This document shows, in pieces, positions 20,850 through 29,831 of a DNA stretch of 64,000 bases. Made by a program: the position numbers and the translations under genes. The stretch lies in contig NZ_MUNT01000005.1 of NCBI RefSeq assembly GCF_002001175.1, positions 124,001-188,000 of the forward strand. Reading direction: 5' to 3'. Position 1 is the first letter of the stretch, and the number at the start of each line of letters is the position of its first letter. The notes below the pieces were generated by a model. The model was not told where the DNA came from, did no database searches, and worked only from the letters and a program-made list of their open reading frames with translations. Source of the DNA: Rhodanobacter sp. C03. GTDB taxonomy: Bacteria; Pseudomonadota; Gammaproteobacteria; Xanthomonadales; Rhodanobacteraceae.

Positions 20850-21752
20850 ATGACCGTATCCAACCACGTCCGCATCGTCGAAGTCGGCGCCCGCGACGGC
20901 CTGCAGAACGAGAAGACGCTGCTGCCGGCTGATGTGAAGATCGCACTGATCGATCGGCTCTCCTCCACCGGCCTCACTACCATCGAAGCGACCAGCTTCG
21001 TCAGCCCGAAGTGGGTGCCACAGCTGGCCGACGCCGCCGAAGTCTTCACTGGCATCCGCAAGCTGCCCGGCGTGAGTTACCCGGTGCTGGTGCCGAACCT
21101 GCAGGGTTACCAGCGTGCGCGCGAAGTCGGCGCCACCGAGATCGCGGTGTTCACCGCCGCCTCGGAAGCCTTCAGCCGCAAGAACACCAATGCCTCGATC
21201 GACGAATCGATCGAGCGCTTCATCCCGGTGATCGAGCAGGCACAGGCCGACGAGGTCAAGGTGCGTGGCTATGTCTCCACCGTGCTCGGCTGTCCGTATC
21301 AGGGCGAGGTACCGGTCAGTGACGTGGTACGTGTCGCCAGACGCCTGTACGAACTGGGCTGCTATGAAATTTCACTGGGCGACACCATCGGCGTCGGCAC
21401 GCCGGCGAAGGCGCGCGCGATGCTGCATGCGGTCGCGCAGGAAGTACCGATCAGCGCACTCGCGGTGCACTTTCACGATACCTACGGCCAGGCGCTGGCG
21501 AATATCCTCGCCTGCCTGGAAGAAGGCGCGCGCGTGGTCGACAGCTCGGTCTCCGGCACCGGCGGCTGCCCATACGCCAAGGGCGCCACCGGCAACGTCG
21601 CCAGCGAGGACGTGGTCTACATGCTGCATGGCATGGGCATGAGCACCGGCATTGATCTCGACCTGCTGGTCGCCACCGGCGCGTGGCTGGCCGGACAGCT
21701 GCACAAGGACACCGCCAGCCGGGTCACCCGCGCGCGCACCGCAGCGGTCTGA
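20850..21752 (+). CDS. liuE: Hydroxymethylglutaryl-CoA lyase
   Basis: 300 residues, starting 12 bases after liuD. DRE-TIM metallolyase: 'VEVGARDGLQNEKTLLP' (catalytic Arg-Asp), metal-binding HFHDTYGQALAN, and the family signature with the catalytic Cys in SGTGGCPYAKGATGNVASED. It cleaves HMG-CoA to acetoacetate and acetyl-CoA, the last step of leucine catabolism, so liuC-D-E encode consecutive late reactions. Confidence 0.96.
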   Translation: MTVSNHVRIVEVGARDGLQNEKTLLPADVKIALIDRLSSTGLTTIEATSFVSPKWVPQLADAAEVFTGIRKLPGVSYPVLVPNLQGYQRAREVGATEIAVFTAASEAFSRKNTNASIDESIERFIPVIEQAQADEVKVRGYVSTVLGCPYQGEVPVSDVVRVARRLYELGCYEISLGDTIGVGTPAKARAMLHAVAQEVPISALAVHFHDTYGQALANILACLEEGARVVDSSVSGTGGCPYAKGATGNVASEDVVYMLHGMGMSTGIDLDLLVATGAWLAGQLHKDTASRVTRARTAAV

Positions 21753-21813
21753 GCGTCTCGCCGAAACCCGCACGCGGTCGCTATCATCGGGTTTCGACCG
21801 ACGGGGTGAAGCG

Positions 21814-23133
21814 ATGCGTGCGAACCTGACGACTTGGTGGCGGCATGCAGCCGTGCTGCTCCTCATGCTGTGTGCGCTGCCCACGCTGGCCGCCACGCCG
21901 AAAGGCGACTGGCTGCTGCTGCCCGAACGCGTGTGGACCGGCGATGGCGATGCCGCGCATCGTGGCTGGGCGGTATTGGTGCACGACGGCGTGATTGCAG
22001 CCGCAGGTCCCGTCACCTCGGTGCACGCGCCCGCCGGCACACAGCGCGTCGAGCTGCCCGGTGCCACGCTCACGCCAGGCCTGATCGACCTGCACTCACA
22101 TCTGTTCCTGCATCCATACAACGAGACGTTGTGGAACGATCAGGTGCTGACCGAGCCGCAGGACTACCGCACACTGGAAGCCGCCGCGCACGCGAAATCC
22201 ACCTTGCTGGCCGGCTTCACCACCTTGCGCGACCTGGGCACCGAGGGTGCCGGCTATGCCGACGTGTCGGTGAAGCGTGCGATCACCGAAGGACTGATTC
22301 CCGGCCCACGACTGTTCGTGGCGACCCGGGCGATCGTCGCCACCGCCAGTTATGGTCCGGGCCCGCGCGGTTTCCGTCCGGATCTCGATCTGCCCGGTGG
22401 CGCGCAGGAAGTCAGCGGTGTCGATGCCGCGATGGCGGCGGTGCGCGAACAGGCCGCGCGCGGCGCCGACTGGATCAAGATCTACGGCGACTATCGCGTC
22501 GGGCCCGACGGCAGCACCGCGCCTACCTTCACGTCGACGGAACTGAAAGCGCTGGTCGACACCGCGCACCAGATCGGCCGTCCGGTCGCCGTGCATGCAG
22601 CCAGCGACGCCGGTGTGCGCATGGCGGTCGAAGCCGGCGTGGACAGCGTGGAGCACGGCTACGGCGCCAGCGAAGCGACCTTCAAGTTGCTCAAGCAGCA
22701 CGGCACCGCCTATGAGCCGACGCTTACTGCGGTCGAGTCCACCGCCGAATATTTCGAGCATTACGTGCCGGGCAAGAGCGAGCCGACGGCACGCATGCGC
22801 GACGCCGAACGCGCGTTCCGCACGGCGTTGAAGCTCGGCGTGACAATCGGCAACGGCAGCGACGTCGGCGTGTTCGCACATGGCGAGAACTGGCGCGAGC
22901 CGGCCGCGATGGTCGTCGCTGGCATGACGCCGGCGCAGGCACTGCATGCAGCCACCGACGTGGCCGCGAAGATCCTGCGCCAGTCGCAGCATTTCGGCCG
23001 CATCGCACCGGGCCTGGATGCCGACCTCGCTGCGTTCACCGGCGATCCCACCACGCAGATCGATGACCTCGCGCATCCCGTCTTCGTGATGAAGGACGGC
23101 ATCTCCTACCGCAACCCCGCAGCCACGCCATGA
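21814..23133 (+). CDS. Secreted metal-dependent amidohydrolase (imidazolonepropionase-like)
   Basis: 439 residues from ATG 21814, with ACGGGG upstream; the longer frame to 21652 overlaps liuE and is not used. Signal peptide at 1-28 (HAAVLLLMLCALPTLAA). The metal-binding motif is PGLIDLHSHLFLHP, then VAVHAASDAG and 'SVEHGYGAS' with further His ligands, and GNGSDVGVFAHGEN with the catalytic Asp. Exported members of this amidohydrolase group include dipeptidases and organophosphate-active enzymes; substrate unknown. Its stop overlaps the next start as ATGA. Confidence 0.87.
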   Translation: MRANLTTWWRHAAVLLLMLCALPTLAATPKGDWLLLPERVWTGDGDAAHRGWAVLVHDGVIAAAGPVTSVHAPAGTQRVELPGATLTPGLIDLHSHLFLHPYNETLWNDQVLTEPQDYRTLEAAAHAKSTLLAGFTTLRDLGTEGAGYADVSVKRAITEGLIPGPRLFVATRAIVATASYGPGPRGFRPDLDLPGGAQEVSGVDAAMAAVREQAARGADWIKIYGDYRVGPDGSTAPTFTSTELKALVDTAHQIGRPVAVHAASDAGVRMAVEAGVDSVEHGYGASEATFKLLKQHGTAYEPTLTAVESTAEYFEHYVPGKSEPTARMRDAERAFRTALKLGVTIGNGSDVGVFAHGENWREPAAMVVAGMTPAQALHAATDVAAKILRQSQHFGRIAPGLDADLAAFTGDPTTQIDDLAHPVFVMKDGISYRNPAATP

Positions 23134-23618
23134 ACGAGACGTTCCATATCCGCCCGATCGAGCCGCGCGACAACACAGTGATGGCCGCGATCATCCGTAG
23201 CGTGATGCCCGAGTTCGGTGCCGACGGCCCCGGCTTCGCGATCCACGACGCCGAGGTGGACACCATGTACGAAGCGTATGCACAGCCACGATCCCGCTAC
23301 TTCGTGGTCGAGCGCGACGACGTGGTGATCGGTGGCGGCGGTATCGCGCCGCTGGAAAACGCCGAGCCGGACGTGTGCGAACTGCGCAAAATGTATTTTC
23401 TGCCGCAAGCGCGCGGCATTGGTGCCGGCAGCGCGATGATGCAACGTTGCCTCGACGCGGCACGCACGCATGGCTTCCGACGCTGCTATCTGGAAACGCT
23501 GACCGGCATGGATGCTGCACAAACGTTGTACGCACGTAGCGGCTTCACACCGTTGTGTGCGCCGATGGGTGGCACCGGCCATTTCAGCTGCGACCGTTTC
23601 TTCATCCGCGACCTGTGA
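23130..23618 (+). CDS. GNAT-family N-acetyltransferase
   Basis: 162 residues. The acetyl-CoA-binding motif A is LRKMYFLPQARGIGAGSAMM (Q/RxxGxG/A), preceded by strands 'FVVERDDVVIGGGGIAPL'. The C-terminal motif B segment is CYLETLTGMDAAQTLYARSG. Substrate not identifiable. The start overlaps the stop of the amidohydrolase upstream by four bases, so they are co-translated. Confidence 0.88.
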   Translation: MNETFHIRPIEPRDNTVMAAIIRSVMPEFGADGPGFAIHDAEVDTMYEAYAQPRSRYFVVERDDVVIGGGGIAPLENAEPDVCELRKMYFLPQARGIGAGSAMMQRCLDAARTHGFRRCYLETLTGMDAAQTLYARSGFTPLCAPMGGTGHFSCDRFFIRDL

Positions 23619-23625
23619 GCAAGCC

Positions 23626-24231
23626 ATGAGCAATCACGACCCGCGCATCGACGCCTATATCGCCAAATCGGCCGAGTTCGCCCGCCCGATCCTCGAACAC
23701 CTCCGCACCGTGGTGCATGCCACCTGCCCCGAGGTCGAGGAGAGCATGAAATGGAGCATGCCGTTCTTCAGCTACAACGGCGCGCCGATGTGCATGATGG
23801 CTGCCTTCAAGCAGCACTGCGGCTTCGGTTTCTGGCTGTCCAGACAAGTCGTTGGTGGCACTGCTGAAGATGACGGCATGGGCCAGTTCGGCAAGCTCAC
23901 TACGCTGAAGGATCTGCCGTCCAAAAAGGAACTCACTACTTACATCAAGAAAGCGATGGCGTTGAACGAAGCCGGCGTGAAACTGGTGCGCCCGAAAGCC
24001 GCCGCAAAACCCGCGCCGACCTTGCCGGACGATCTCGCTACCCTGCTCGCACTGAAGAAGCATGCGGCCGCGCGCAAGACCTACGCAGACTTCAGCCCCA
24101 GCGCGCAACGCGAATACGTCGACTGGATCGGCGAGGCGAAGACCGACGCCACGCGCCAGAAGCGCATCGCCACCACGCTGGAATGGCTGGCCGAAGGCAA
24201 ACCGCGCAACTGGAAATATCTGGCGTGCTGA
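23626..24231 (+). CDS. YdeI/OmpD-associated family protein (DUF1801-type)
   Basis: 201 residues from ATG 23626, seven bases after the acetyltransferase stop; the frame open from 23512 overlaps that gene. The N-terminal DUF1801 fold has 'CPEVEESMKWSMPFFSYNG' and GFWLSRQVVGGTAEDDGMG. The C-terminal helical part is the YdeI omega-amide-like region: FSPSAQREYVDWIGEAKTDA, then RQKRIATTLEWLAEGKPRNW. Function of the family is poorly known. Confidence 0.86.
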   Translation: MSNHDPRIDAYIAKSAEFARPILEHLRTVVHATCPEVEESMKWSMPFFSYNGAPMCMMAAFKQHCGFGFWLSRQVVGGTAEDDGMGQFGKLTTLKDLPSKKELTTYIKKAMALNEAGVKLVRPKAAAKPAPTLPDDLATLLALKKHAAARKTYADFSPSAQREYVDWIGEAKTDATRQKRIATTLEWLAEGKPRNWKYLAC

Positions 24232-24236
24232 AACCC

Positions 24237-24800
24237 ATGATCCGCATCGTCCGCGACGAAGATGCCGCCGCCATCCACGCGATCTACGCGCCCTCGATCA
24301 CCGACGGCGTGGCCACGTTCGAAACCGAACTGCCCGGCGTGGCGGCGATGGGCGAGCGCATCCGTGCCCGGCTGCAGCATTACCCCTGGCTGGTGTGGGA
24401 AGAAGCCGGCGAGGTGCTCGCTTATGCCTACGCCGGCCGGTTCCGCGAACGCGCCGCCTACGACTGGATTGCCGAAACCTCGATCTACGTGCGCGACGAT
24501 GCGCATCGCCGCGGCATCGCGCGCCGACTCTATGGCACGCTGCTGGACGTGATGTGTCTGCAGGGCATCAACCAGGCTGTCGGCGTGATCACCCTGCCCG
24601 GTACCGTCAGCGTCACGATGCACGAGGCGATGGGTTTCTCCGCCGCCGGCGTATGGCGCCAGTGCGGCTACAAGCTCGGGCAATGGTGGGACGTTGGCGT
24701 GTGGCAAAAGGAGTTGCAGGCACCGGCTGCGACACCGGCGCCGATCATTCCATTTCCGCAATTAAGGAATTCGCCAAAGCTGCGCAACCTGCTGTCCTGA
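24237..24800 (+). CDS. GNAT-family acetyltransferase, phosphinothricin acetyltransferase-like
   Basis: 187 residues from ATG 24237, five bases after the previous stop. The N-terminus IRIVRDEDAAAIHAIYAPSI matches the Pat/Bar and MddA group, as do FRERAAYDWIAETSIYV and the acetyl-CoA loop DDAHRRGIARRLYG. Members acetylate phosphinothricin, methionine sulfone/sulfoximine or related amino acids; the substrate is not certain here. The last 25 residues (APAATPAPIIPFPQL) form a Pro-rich tail beyond the fold. Last gene of the short plus-strand operon and followed by a terminator. Confidence 0.87.
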   Translation: MIRIVRDEDAAAIHAIYAPSITDGVATFETELPGVAAMGERIRARLQHYPWLVWEEAGEVLAYAYAGRFRERAAYDWIAETSIYVRDDAHRRGIARRLYGTLLDVMCLQGINQAVGVITLPGTVSVTMHEAMGFSAAGVWRQCGYKLGQWWDVGVWQKELQAPAATPAPIIPFPQLRNSPKLRNLLS

Positions 24801-24821
24801 CATGCTTGGCAGCCATACAGA

Positions 24822-24849
24822 AAAGCCCCGCCAATAATGGCGGGGCTTT
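24822..24849 (+). terminator. Intrinsic terminator
   Basis: Stem AAAGCCCCGCC/GGCGGGGCTTT with six-base loop, 21 bases after the acetyltransferase stop. It is symmetric in flanking A/T runs and could also serve the minus-strand gene ending at 24878. Confidence 0.82.
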
Positions 24850-24877
24850 GGCGAACAGACAACTGCGGACTACTCGC

Positions 24878-25234
24878 TCAATGATGCAGCAGCAGGTCCG
24901 CGATGATGCCGGTGCTGATCGCGACCAGCAGGAAATCTCCGTTGTCGCTGCGCACCCAGTGATAGCCACGCGGCGGTGGACGCAAGCGCTCATGGCGCCA
25001 ATCGCTCACGACGTACTGGCGGCCGCGGTAATCGGCTGGCATCCGCCCGCCCCTCTTGTACCAGCCCTCGTGCTGACCGCGATCGTGCATGCCGTGGTAC
25101 TGGTCATGATCACGACCCCGATCGTGGCCATGATCTTGATCACGGTGGTCGTTGCCGTAGTCCTGCGCCAGCAGCGGCGCACTGAACATCAGTACGGCAC
25201 CGCAGATAAGGAGCGTCCCCAATGGTTTCTTCAT
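24878..25234 (-). CDS. RcnB-like exported protein (copy 1)
   Basis: 118 residues; ATG 25234 follows AGGAG by six bases. Signal peptide 1-23 (LGTLLICGAVLMFSAPLLAQ). A His/Asp-rich stretch lies at 24-55 (DHRDQDHGHDRGRDHDQYHG), able to bind metal. The RcnB signature follows: MPADYRGRQYVVSDWRHERL, then PPPRGYHWVRSDNGDFLLVA. RcnB is a periplasmic Ni/Co homeostasis protein in E. coli; a metal role here is inferred. Paralogue of the gene at 25514-25840. Confidence 0.87.
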   Translation of the reverse strand: MKKPLGTLLICGAVLMFSAPLLAQDYGNDHRDQDHGHDRGRDHDQYHGMHDRGQHEGWYKRGGRMPADYRGRQYVVSDWRHERLRPPPRGYHWVRSDNGDFLLVAISTGIIADLLLHH

Positions 25235-25448
25235 ATCGCTCTCCTGATTGATGGCAAGGTTCTGCCGAACTGCCTGCCGCTATGGCAGGTGGATCCACAC
25301 ACCTGTTTACGCTTCAAGCCACTCCACAACCACATGGCTCGCCGTGAAGGATTGCCGTGCAACGTTCAATGGCAGATGAACATGATCCGCTGCGAATCGG
25401 TTGCGTTCAATTAAATCTTCGCCACGATGCAAGCGGCCCGTATACATC

Positions 25449-25476
25449 GACAGGCCCACCTTGCGGCGGGCCTGTC
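25449..25476 (-). terminator. Hairpin downstream of RcnB-like copy 2
   Basis: GACAGGCCC/GGGCCTGTC, 9-bp perfect stem, 10-base loop, 38 bases beyond the stop of the minus-strand gene. Weak T tract. Confidence 0.45.
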
Positions 25477-25513
25477 GCTCGCATTCGTCCGTGCTGGCGA
25501 GTGCAGCTGTGGA

Positions 25514-25840
25514 TCAATGGTGCGCGATGATGCTCGCGATGACACCGGTCGTGATGGCGACCAGGATGAAATCGCCGTTGTCACTGCGCACATAGTGATA
25601 ACCACGCGGTGGCGCACGCAGATGCTCGCTGCGCCAGTCGGTCACGGCATAAGAGCCGCCGCGATACTCGGTCGGCATGTGACCGCCCTTCTTGTACCAG
25701 CCTTCGCTATGGCCGCGATCGGACATGCTGCGATGGCTCTGGTCCTGATGATCCTGACCCACGGGTTGAGCAACCACCACAGCCGAGGCTGACATCATCA
25801 ATGCACCGCAAATCAACCACGTACCCAATTGCTTATTCAT
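25514..25840 (-). CDS. RcnB-like exported protein (copy 2)
   Basis: 108 residues from ATG 25840 with CGGAG upstream; the frame open to 25975 lacks family similarity. Signal peptide at 1-25 (LGTWLICGALMMSASAVVVA). The RcnB part is MPTEYRGGSYAVTDWRSEHL, then PPRGYHYVRSDNGDFILVAI. It resembles copy 1 over the signal peptide and the C-terminal 60 residues but lacks most of its His/Asp-rich stretch, so the duplicates have diverged in the putative metal-binding region. Confidence 0.87.
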   Translation of the reverse strand: MNKQLGTWLICGALMMSASAVVVAQPVGQDHQDQSHRSMSDRGHSEGWYKKGGHMPTEYRGGSYAVTDWRSEHLRAPPRGYHYVRSDNGDFILVAITTGVIASIIAHH

Positions 25841-26090
25841 AAAGATACTCCGTTCGGTGATGGCGTAAGGCTTTGGGAACCGTTCTACTCCGGACTTTCT
25901 CGCACTGCCTGGCGTTGTCGCCTGAGCAGGAGGAGCCCGAGGCATCGCTGCCCTGCCTGCAACATCACCGTTCAACCACCAAGGCCGCGTGAATATTCCG
26001 GTGAACGGCCTTCACGTTTGATCATCAGCCCTTCGTGGTCGCCCTGCCTCTCGGTTACCATTCATGTTTCAGGTATCCATAGAGACCCCC

Positions 26091-26858
26091 ATGCAGCTCA
26101 ATCAGGTCAAGGCAATCATCACCGGCGGCGCCTCCGGTCTCGGCCATGCGGTGGCACAGCACCTCGTCGCGAACGGTGGCAAGGTCGCGCTGTTCGACGT
26201 CAACGAGGAGAAAGGTCAGGCTGCCGCGAAGGAACTGGGCAATGCCGCACGCTTCTTCCGCACCGACGTCACCTCCGAGGACGGCGTGGTCGCGAATGTG
26301 GCCGCCGCAAGCGAGGCGATGGGTGGCCTCAACGTGGTGATGAACTGCGCCGGCATCCTCGGCGCCGGTCGTGTGCTGGGCAAGGACGGCGCGATGCCGC
26401 TGAATACCTTCGCGACCACCGTGATGGTCAACCTGGTCGGCAGCTTCAATGTGGCCAAGGCCGGTGCCGCCCTGATGCAGGGCAACGAGGCTGGTGAGGA
26501 CGGCGAGCGCGGCGTGATCATCAACACTGCCAGCGTCGCCGCCTACGAGGGCCAGATCGGCCAGGCCGCCTACTCCGCCTCCAAGGGAGGCGTGGTCGGC
26601 ATGACTCTGCCGATGGCACGCGAGCTGGCACGCTTCGGCATCCGCGTGGCGACGATTGCACCGGGCATCTTCTGGACCCCGATGGTCGACAGCATGTCGC
26701 CACAGGTGCAGGAGTCGTTGTCCGCCTCGATCCCGTTCCCGTCGCGTCTGGGCAAGCCGGACGAGTTCGCCTCGACCGTCGCCTTCATCCTCGGCAACCG
26801 CTATATCAACGGCGAGACGATCCGCCTCGACGGCGCCGTGCGGCTGCAGCCCAAGTAA
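26091..26858 (+). CDS. Short-chain dehydrogenase, 3-hydroxyacyl-CoA dehydrogenase type II-like
   Basis: 255 residues from ATG 26091 (MQLNQVKAIITGGASGLG); ATG 26064 adds nine residues and is an alternative. Rossmann motif TGGASGLGHA, NCAGI (NNAG equivalent), catalytic Ser in NTASVAAYEG and YSASK (YxxxK). The C-terminus GETIRLDGAVRLQPK is shared with human HSD10 and bacterial FadB2x-type enzymes, which oxidise (2-methyl-)3-hydroxyacyl-CoA with NAD. This would fit branched-chain amino acid or fatty acid breakdown; exact substrate unproven. Confidence 0.88.
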   Translation: MQLNQVKAIITGGASGLGHAVAQHLVANGGKVALFDVNEEKGQAAAKELGNAARFFRTDVTSEDGVVANVAAASEAMGGLNVVMNCAGILGAGRVLGKDGAMPLNTFATTVMVNLVGSFNVAKAGAALMQGNEAGEDGERGVIINTASVAAYEGQIGQAAYSASKGGVVGMTLPMARELARFGIRVATIAPGIFWTPMVDSMSPQVQESLSASIPFPSRLGKPDEFASTVAFILGNRYINGETIRLDGAVRLQPK

Positions 26859-26897
26859 TCTTCCCGTTTCCAACCTCACTCCATACGAATCCATCGC

Positions 26898-27461
26898 ATG
26901 AAAGCTTCCGACGTCAAGAAAGGCAACGTGGTCGAACACGACGGCACCGTCTACCAGGTGCGCGACATCGAGCGCAGCTCGCCCAGCGCGCGTGGCGGCA
27001 ACGTCACGTTCCGCTTCACCCTGTATTCGATCCCCGGCGGACGCAAGTTCGACTTGAGCCTGCGCGCCGATGACGAGTTGCGCGAAATGGATCTGGTCCG
27101 TCGTGCCGCGAACTTCTCCTACATGGACGACGGCGCGTTCGTGTTCATGGACGCCGAGGATTACACCCAGTACCTGCTCTCGCCCGAGCTGGTCGGCGAC
27201 AACGCCGGCTACATCGTGGAAGGCATTGAGGGCTATTACGTGCAGGTGATCGACGAGGCGCCCGTTGGTTTGCAGGTGCCCAGCAGCGTGATCCTGACCG
27301 TGGTCGACACCGCACCGGAAATGAAAGGCTCCAGCGCCACCAAGCGCAACAAGCCGGCCAAGCTCAACACCGGCATCGAAGTGCAGGTGCCCGAGTACAT
27401 CAGCAACGACGAGAAGGTATGGGTGAGTACGCTGACCGGTGAGTTCGCCGGGCGCGCCTGA
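26898..27461 (+). CDS. efpL: Elongation factor P-like protein EfpL (YeiP)
   Basis: 187 residues, three-domain EF-P fold. The tip loop of domain I reads [13 protein letters not shown], with Arg near 32 in place of the modified Lys of EF-P; this longer loop is typical of YeiP/EfpL, which relieves ribosome stalling at a set of motifs overlapping but not identical to EF-P. Domain III ends [21 protein letters not shown] second, canonical EF-P gene with its modification enzyme lies at 53.4-55.1 kb. Confidence 0.93.
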   Translation: MKASDVKKGNVVEHDGTVYQVRDIERSSPSARGGNVTFRFTLYSIPGGRKFDLSLRADDELREMDLVRRAANFSYMDDGAFVFMDAEDYTQYLLSPELVGDNAGYIVEGIEGYYVQVIDEAPVGLQVPSSVILTVVDTAPEMKGSSATKRNKPAKLNTGIEVQVPEYISNDEKVWVSTLTGEFAGRA

Positions 27462-27514
27462 TTCACTGCACAGCAAACAGGAAGAGCGGTGTCCGATGAT
27501 ACGGCACCGTTTTT

Positions 27515-27592
27515 TGTAGGAGCGGCTTCAGCCGCGATCGCTGTGGTTTCGCCATGGCTTTGAAAAGCATCGCGACTGAAGTCGCTCCTACA
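27515..27592. repeat. Palindromic element, family A, copy 2
   Basis: TGTAGGAGCGGCTTCAGCCG (continuing CGATCGC) with the degenerate inverted arm GCATCGCGACTGAAGTCGCT (continuing CCTACA), followed by a partial extra copy GTCGCTCCTGCA. Between efpL and the FUSC gene, both plus strand. Confidence 0.82.
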
Positions 27593-27603
27593 GTCGCTCC
27601 TGC

Positions 27604-29760
27604 ATGGATTCAGTCCGCATAATGCAGAATCACCGCTCCCGCGGCACCAGCGAAACCCCGATGCCCTCCAGCGACTACTCGCTACGCGCCCATGCGATCG
27701 AGAGCCTGACCCAGATCAAGCGGCCGGACGTGCCGTGGCAGGTCGTGTTGCGCAATACCGCCGCGGTGATACTGCCGCTGGGCATCGGGCTGGCTACGGG
27801 ACACACCGAGGTTGGCCTGGCTATCGGTGCCGGTGCGCTGGATACGATGTTTTCCGATCAGCCCGGGCCATATCGCCAGCGCATGCGCCAGTTGCTGCTG
27901 GCCTCACTGGCTGCGGGTCTGGCCTCGCTGTGCGGTTTCCTGATCGGCGGCCAGCTGCTGCCGATGCTTTTGGCCACTGCTGCCTGTGGCTTCTTCGGCG
28001 GCCTGCTGGTGGTGTTCGGCACCGATACCGCGCGTGTCGGCATGACCAGCATGATCCTGCTGGTGATTACCGCGTCCACACCAACCTCGCTGGTCGGTGC
28101 ATTGAGCGGTGCCACGCTGATTTTCTCCGGTGGCCTGCTGCTCACCCTGTTCTCGCTGGCAGCATGGCCATGGCAGCGCTACCTGCCCGAGCGCCATGCG
28201 CTGGCCCATGTCTATGCCGGTCTCGCCACACTGGCGAGACAGCAGGCGCATGACGATGCCGACGTCCCGGCGCTGACCGAGGCGATGACCACCCTGCAGC
28301 AAACCTTGCTGGGCGAGCATCGCTCCCACGGCCGCGCAATGGAGGCATTCGGTGTGTTGCTGGAACTGGCAGAGCGCATCCGGCTGGAGCTCACCGCGAT
28401 GACCGAACTGCATGCCAACCCGACCACCCACATGATGTTTCGCGCCGATGCTGCCCGCGTGCTCACGGCGATCGCCGGTGCACTGGAACAAGGTGAATCG
28501 CCCGAACAGGCTGCGCGTGCGCTGCAAACCCTGCAGGCCAGCGAACGCGCCCTGCTGGATGGCAGCGCCAGCACGGGTGGCCTCGCCGCACATATCCACG
28601 CCCTTTCCGGCCAGCTGGCGGCAGCGGTGCGCAACGCCGACTGGGCCGGCAGTCGCGGCGAGCTGCGTGCCAGTGCGGCCGAAACCCACCTGCCCAAGGC
28701 ACTACGCAGCAGTTCCGCCTGGGCTACGCTGCGCGCCAGTCTCACGCCGCACTCGGTGGCGTTCCGACATGCCCTGCGCATGGCGGTCTGCCTCAGCGCT
28801 GCGCTGTGGATTTCACGACTATTGCAGCTGCCGCACGGTTACTGGTTACCCATGACGGCGGCGATCGTGCTGCGGCCAGACTTTTCCGCCACCTTCAATT
28901 TCGGCCTGCTGCGCGTGCTCGGTACGGTACTCGGGCTGGTGCTCACCACGGCACTGCTGCACTTCACGCCGAGCGAGCCGTGGGCGCATCTCGTGCTGAT
29001 GGCGGTGCTGTGCATGGCGTTCCGTTATCTGGCCACGGCGCATTACGGCATCGCGGTGGCCGCCCTGACCGGCACCGTGGTGATCCTGCTTTCATTCGAG
29101 GGTGTCGGCTCCAGCGCAGCCGTGATGGATCGGGTGATCAACACCGCCCTCGGCTGCGGCATGGCGCTGCTCGCCTATGTAGCGTGGCCAACCTGGGAGC
29201 GCGGGCGGGCGCGCGCCGCGCTGGCGGTGATGCTGGATGCCTACGCCAGCTACCTGCACGCGCTGGCGCTGCCCGACCAGCGCCATGCCCACCACGAGAC
29301 ACGTAGTGTGGCGCGCACCGCGCGCACCAATGCGCAGGCCTCGATCGACCGCATGCGCACCGAACCGGCCACCCCACCGGCACTGCTGGCGCTGGCCCGT
29401 GCCCTGTTCGCCAACGGCAACCGGCTGGCACGTACCGCGATGACACTGGAAGCGATGATCGACGATCTCGCCACCCTGCCCCTGCAGACCGAAATCGGCG
29501 ACTTCGTGCAGCAATGCGCCAATGCCGTGCAGACGATCGCCACCGCCTTGCGCGAACAACGCAGCATGGAGGCCCTGCCCGATCTGCGTACCCGGCAACG
29601 CGCCCTGATGACCCTGCTGCAGGACAGCGGAGATCGCGCCAGCGCCGAGCTGTTGGCGCGACTCAGCGACCGCCTGGTCGACAACGTCAACACGCTGGCC
29701 TATGTGGTGAACCGTGCCGGCCAGGAATCCGCCGCCGAAGCCGAAGCTCAGGCCTTGTAG
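27604..29760 (+). CDS. FUSC-family inner-membrane transporter (YccS/aromatic acid exporter type)
   Basis: Up to 718 residues from ATG 27604; ATGs at 27622 and 27661 are possible and none has a good ribosome-binding site, so the N-terminus is uncertain. Two blocks of hydrophobic helices (about 45-190 and 385-535) each precede a soluble helical domain, the FUSC/YccS layout. The second block contains PHGYWLPMTAAIVLRPDFSA, the family signature (YWxxLTxxxVxxP). These are inner-membrane proteins, some of which export aromatic acids with a membrane-fusion partner; no such partner is adjacent. Substrate unknown. Confidence 0.85.
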   Translation: MDSVRIMQNHRSRGTSETPMPSSDYSLRAHAIESLTQIKRPDVPWQVVLRNTAAVILPLGIGLATGHTEVGLAIGAGALDTMFSDQPGPYRQRMRQLLLASLAAGLASLCGFLIGGQLLPMLLATAACGFFGGLLVVFGTDTARVGMTSMILLVITASTPTSLVGALSGATLIFSGGLLLTLFSLAAWPWQRYLPERHALAHVYAGLATLARQQAHDDADVPALTEAMTTLQQTLLGEHRSHGRAMEAFGVLLELAERIRLELTAMTELHANPTTHMMFRADAARVLTAIAGALEQGESPEQAARALQTLQASERALLDGSASTGGLAAHIHALSGQLAAAVRNADWAGSRGELRASAAETHLPKALRSSSAWATLRASLTPHSVAFRHALRMAVCLSAALWISRLLQLPHGYWLPMTAAIVLRPDFSATFNFGLLRVLGTVLGLVLTTALLHFTPSEPWAHLVLMAVLCMAFRYLATAHYGIAVAALTGTVVILLSFEGVGSSAAVMDRVINTALGCGMALLAYVAWPTWERGRARAALAVMLDAYASYLHALALPDQRHAHHETRSVARTARTNAQASIDRMRTEPATPPALLALARALFANGNRLARTAMTLEAMIDDLATLPLQTEIGDFVQQCANAVQTIATALREQRSMEALPDLRTRQRALMTLLQDSGDRASAELLARLSDRLVDNVNTLAYVVNRAGQESAAEAEAQAL

Positions 29761-29831
29761 GGTTGCCACTGGCGCCTGACGATGCAACGGTGTGACGCGA
29801 CGCCAGCGCACAGAGGTTTTACACTGCGTGG

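Noticed and set aside
26055..27476. 473-codon frame antisense to the SDR and efpL
   Set aside because: Both sense genes have clear motifs; this frame has none.
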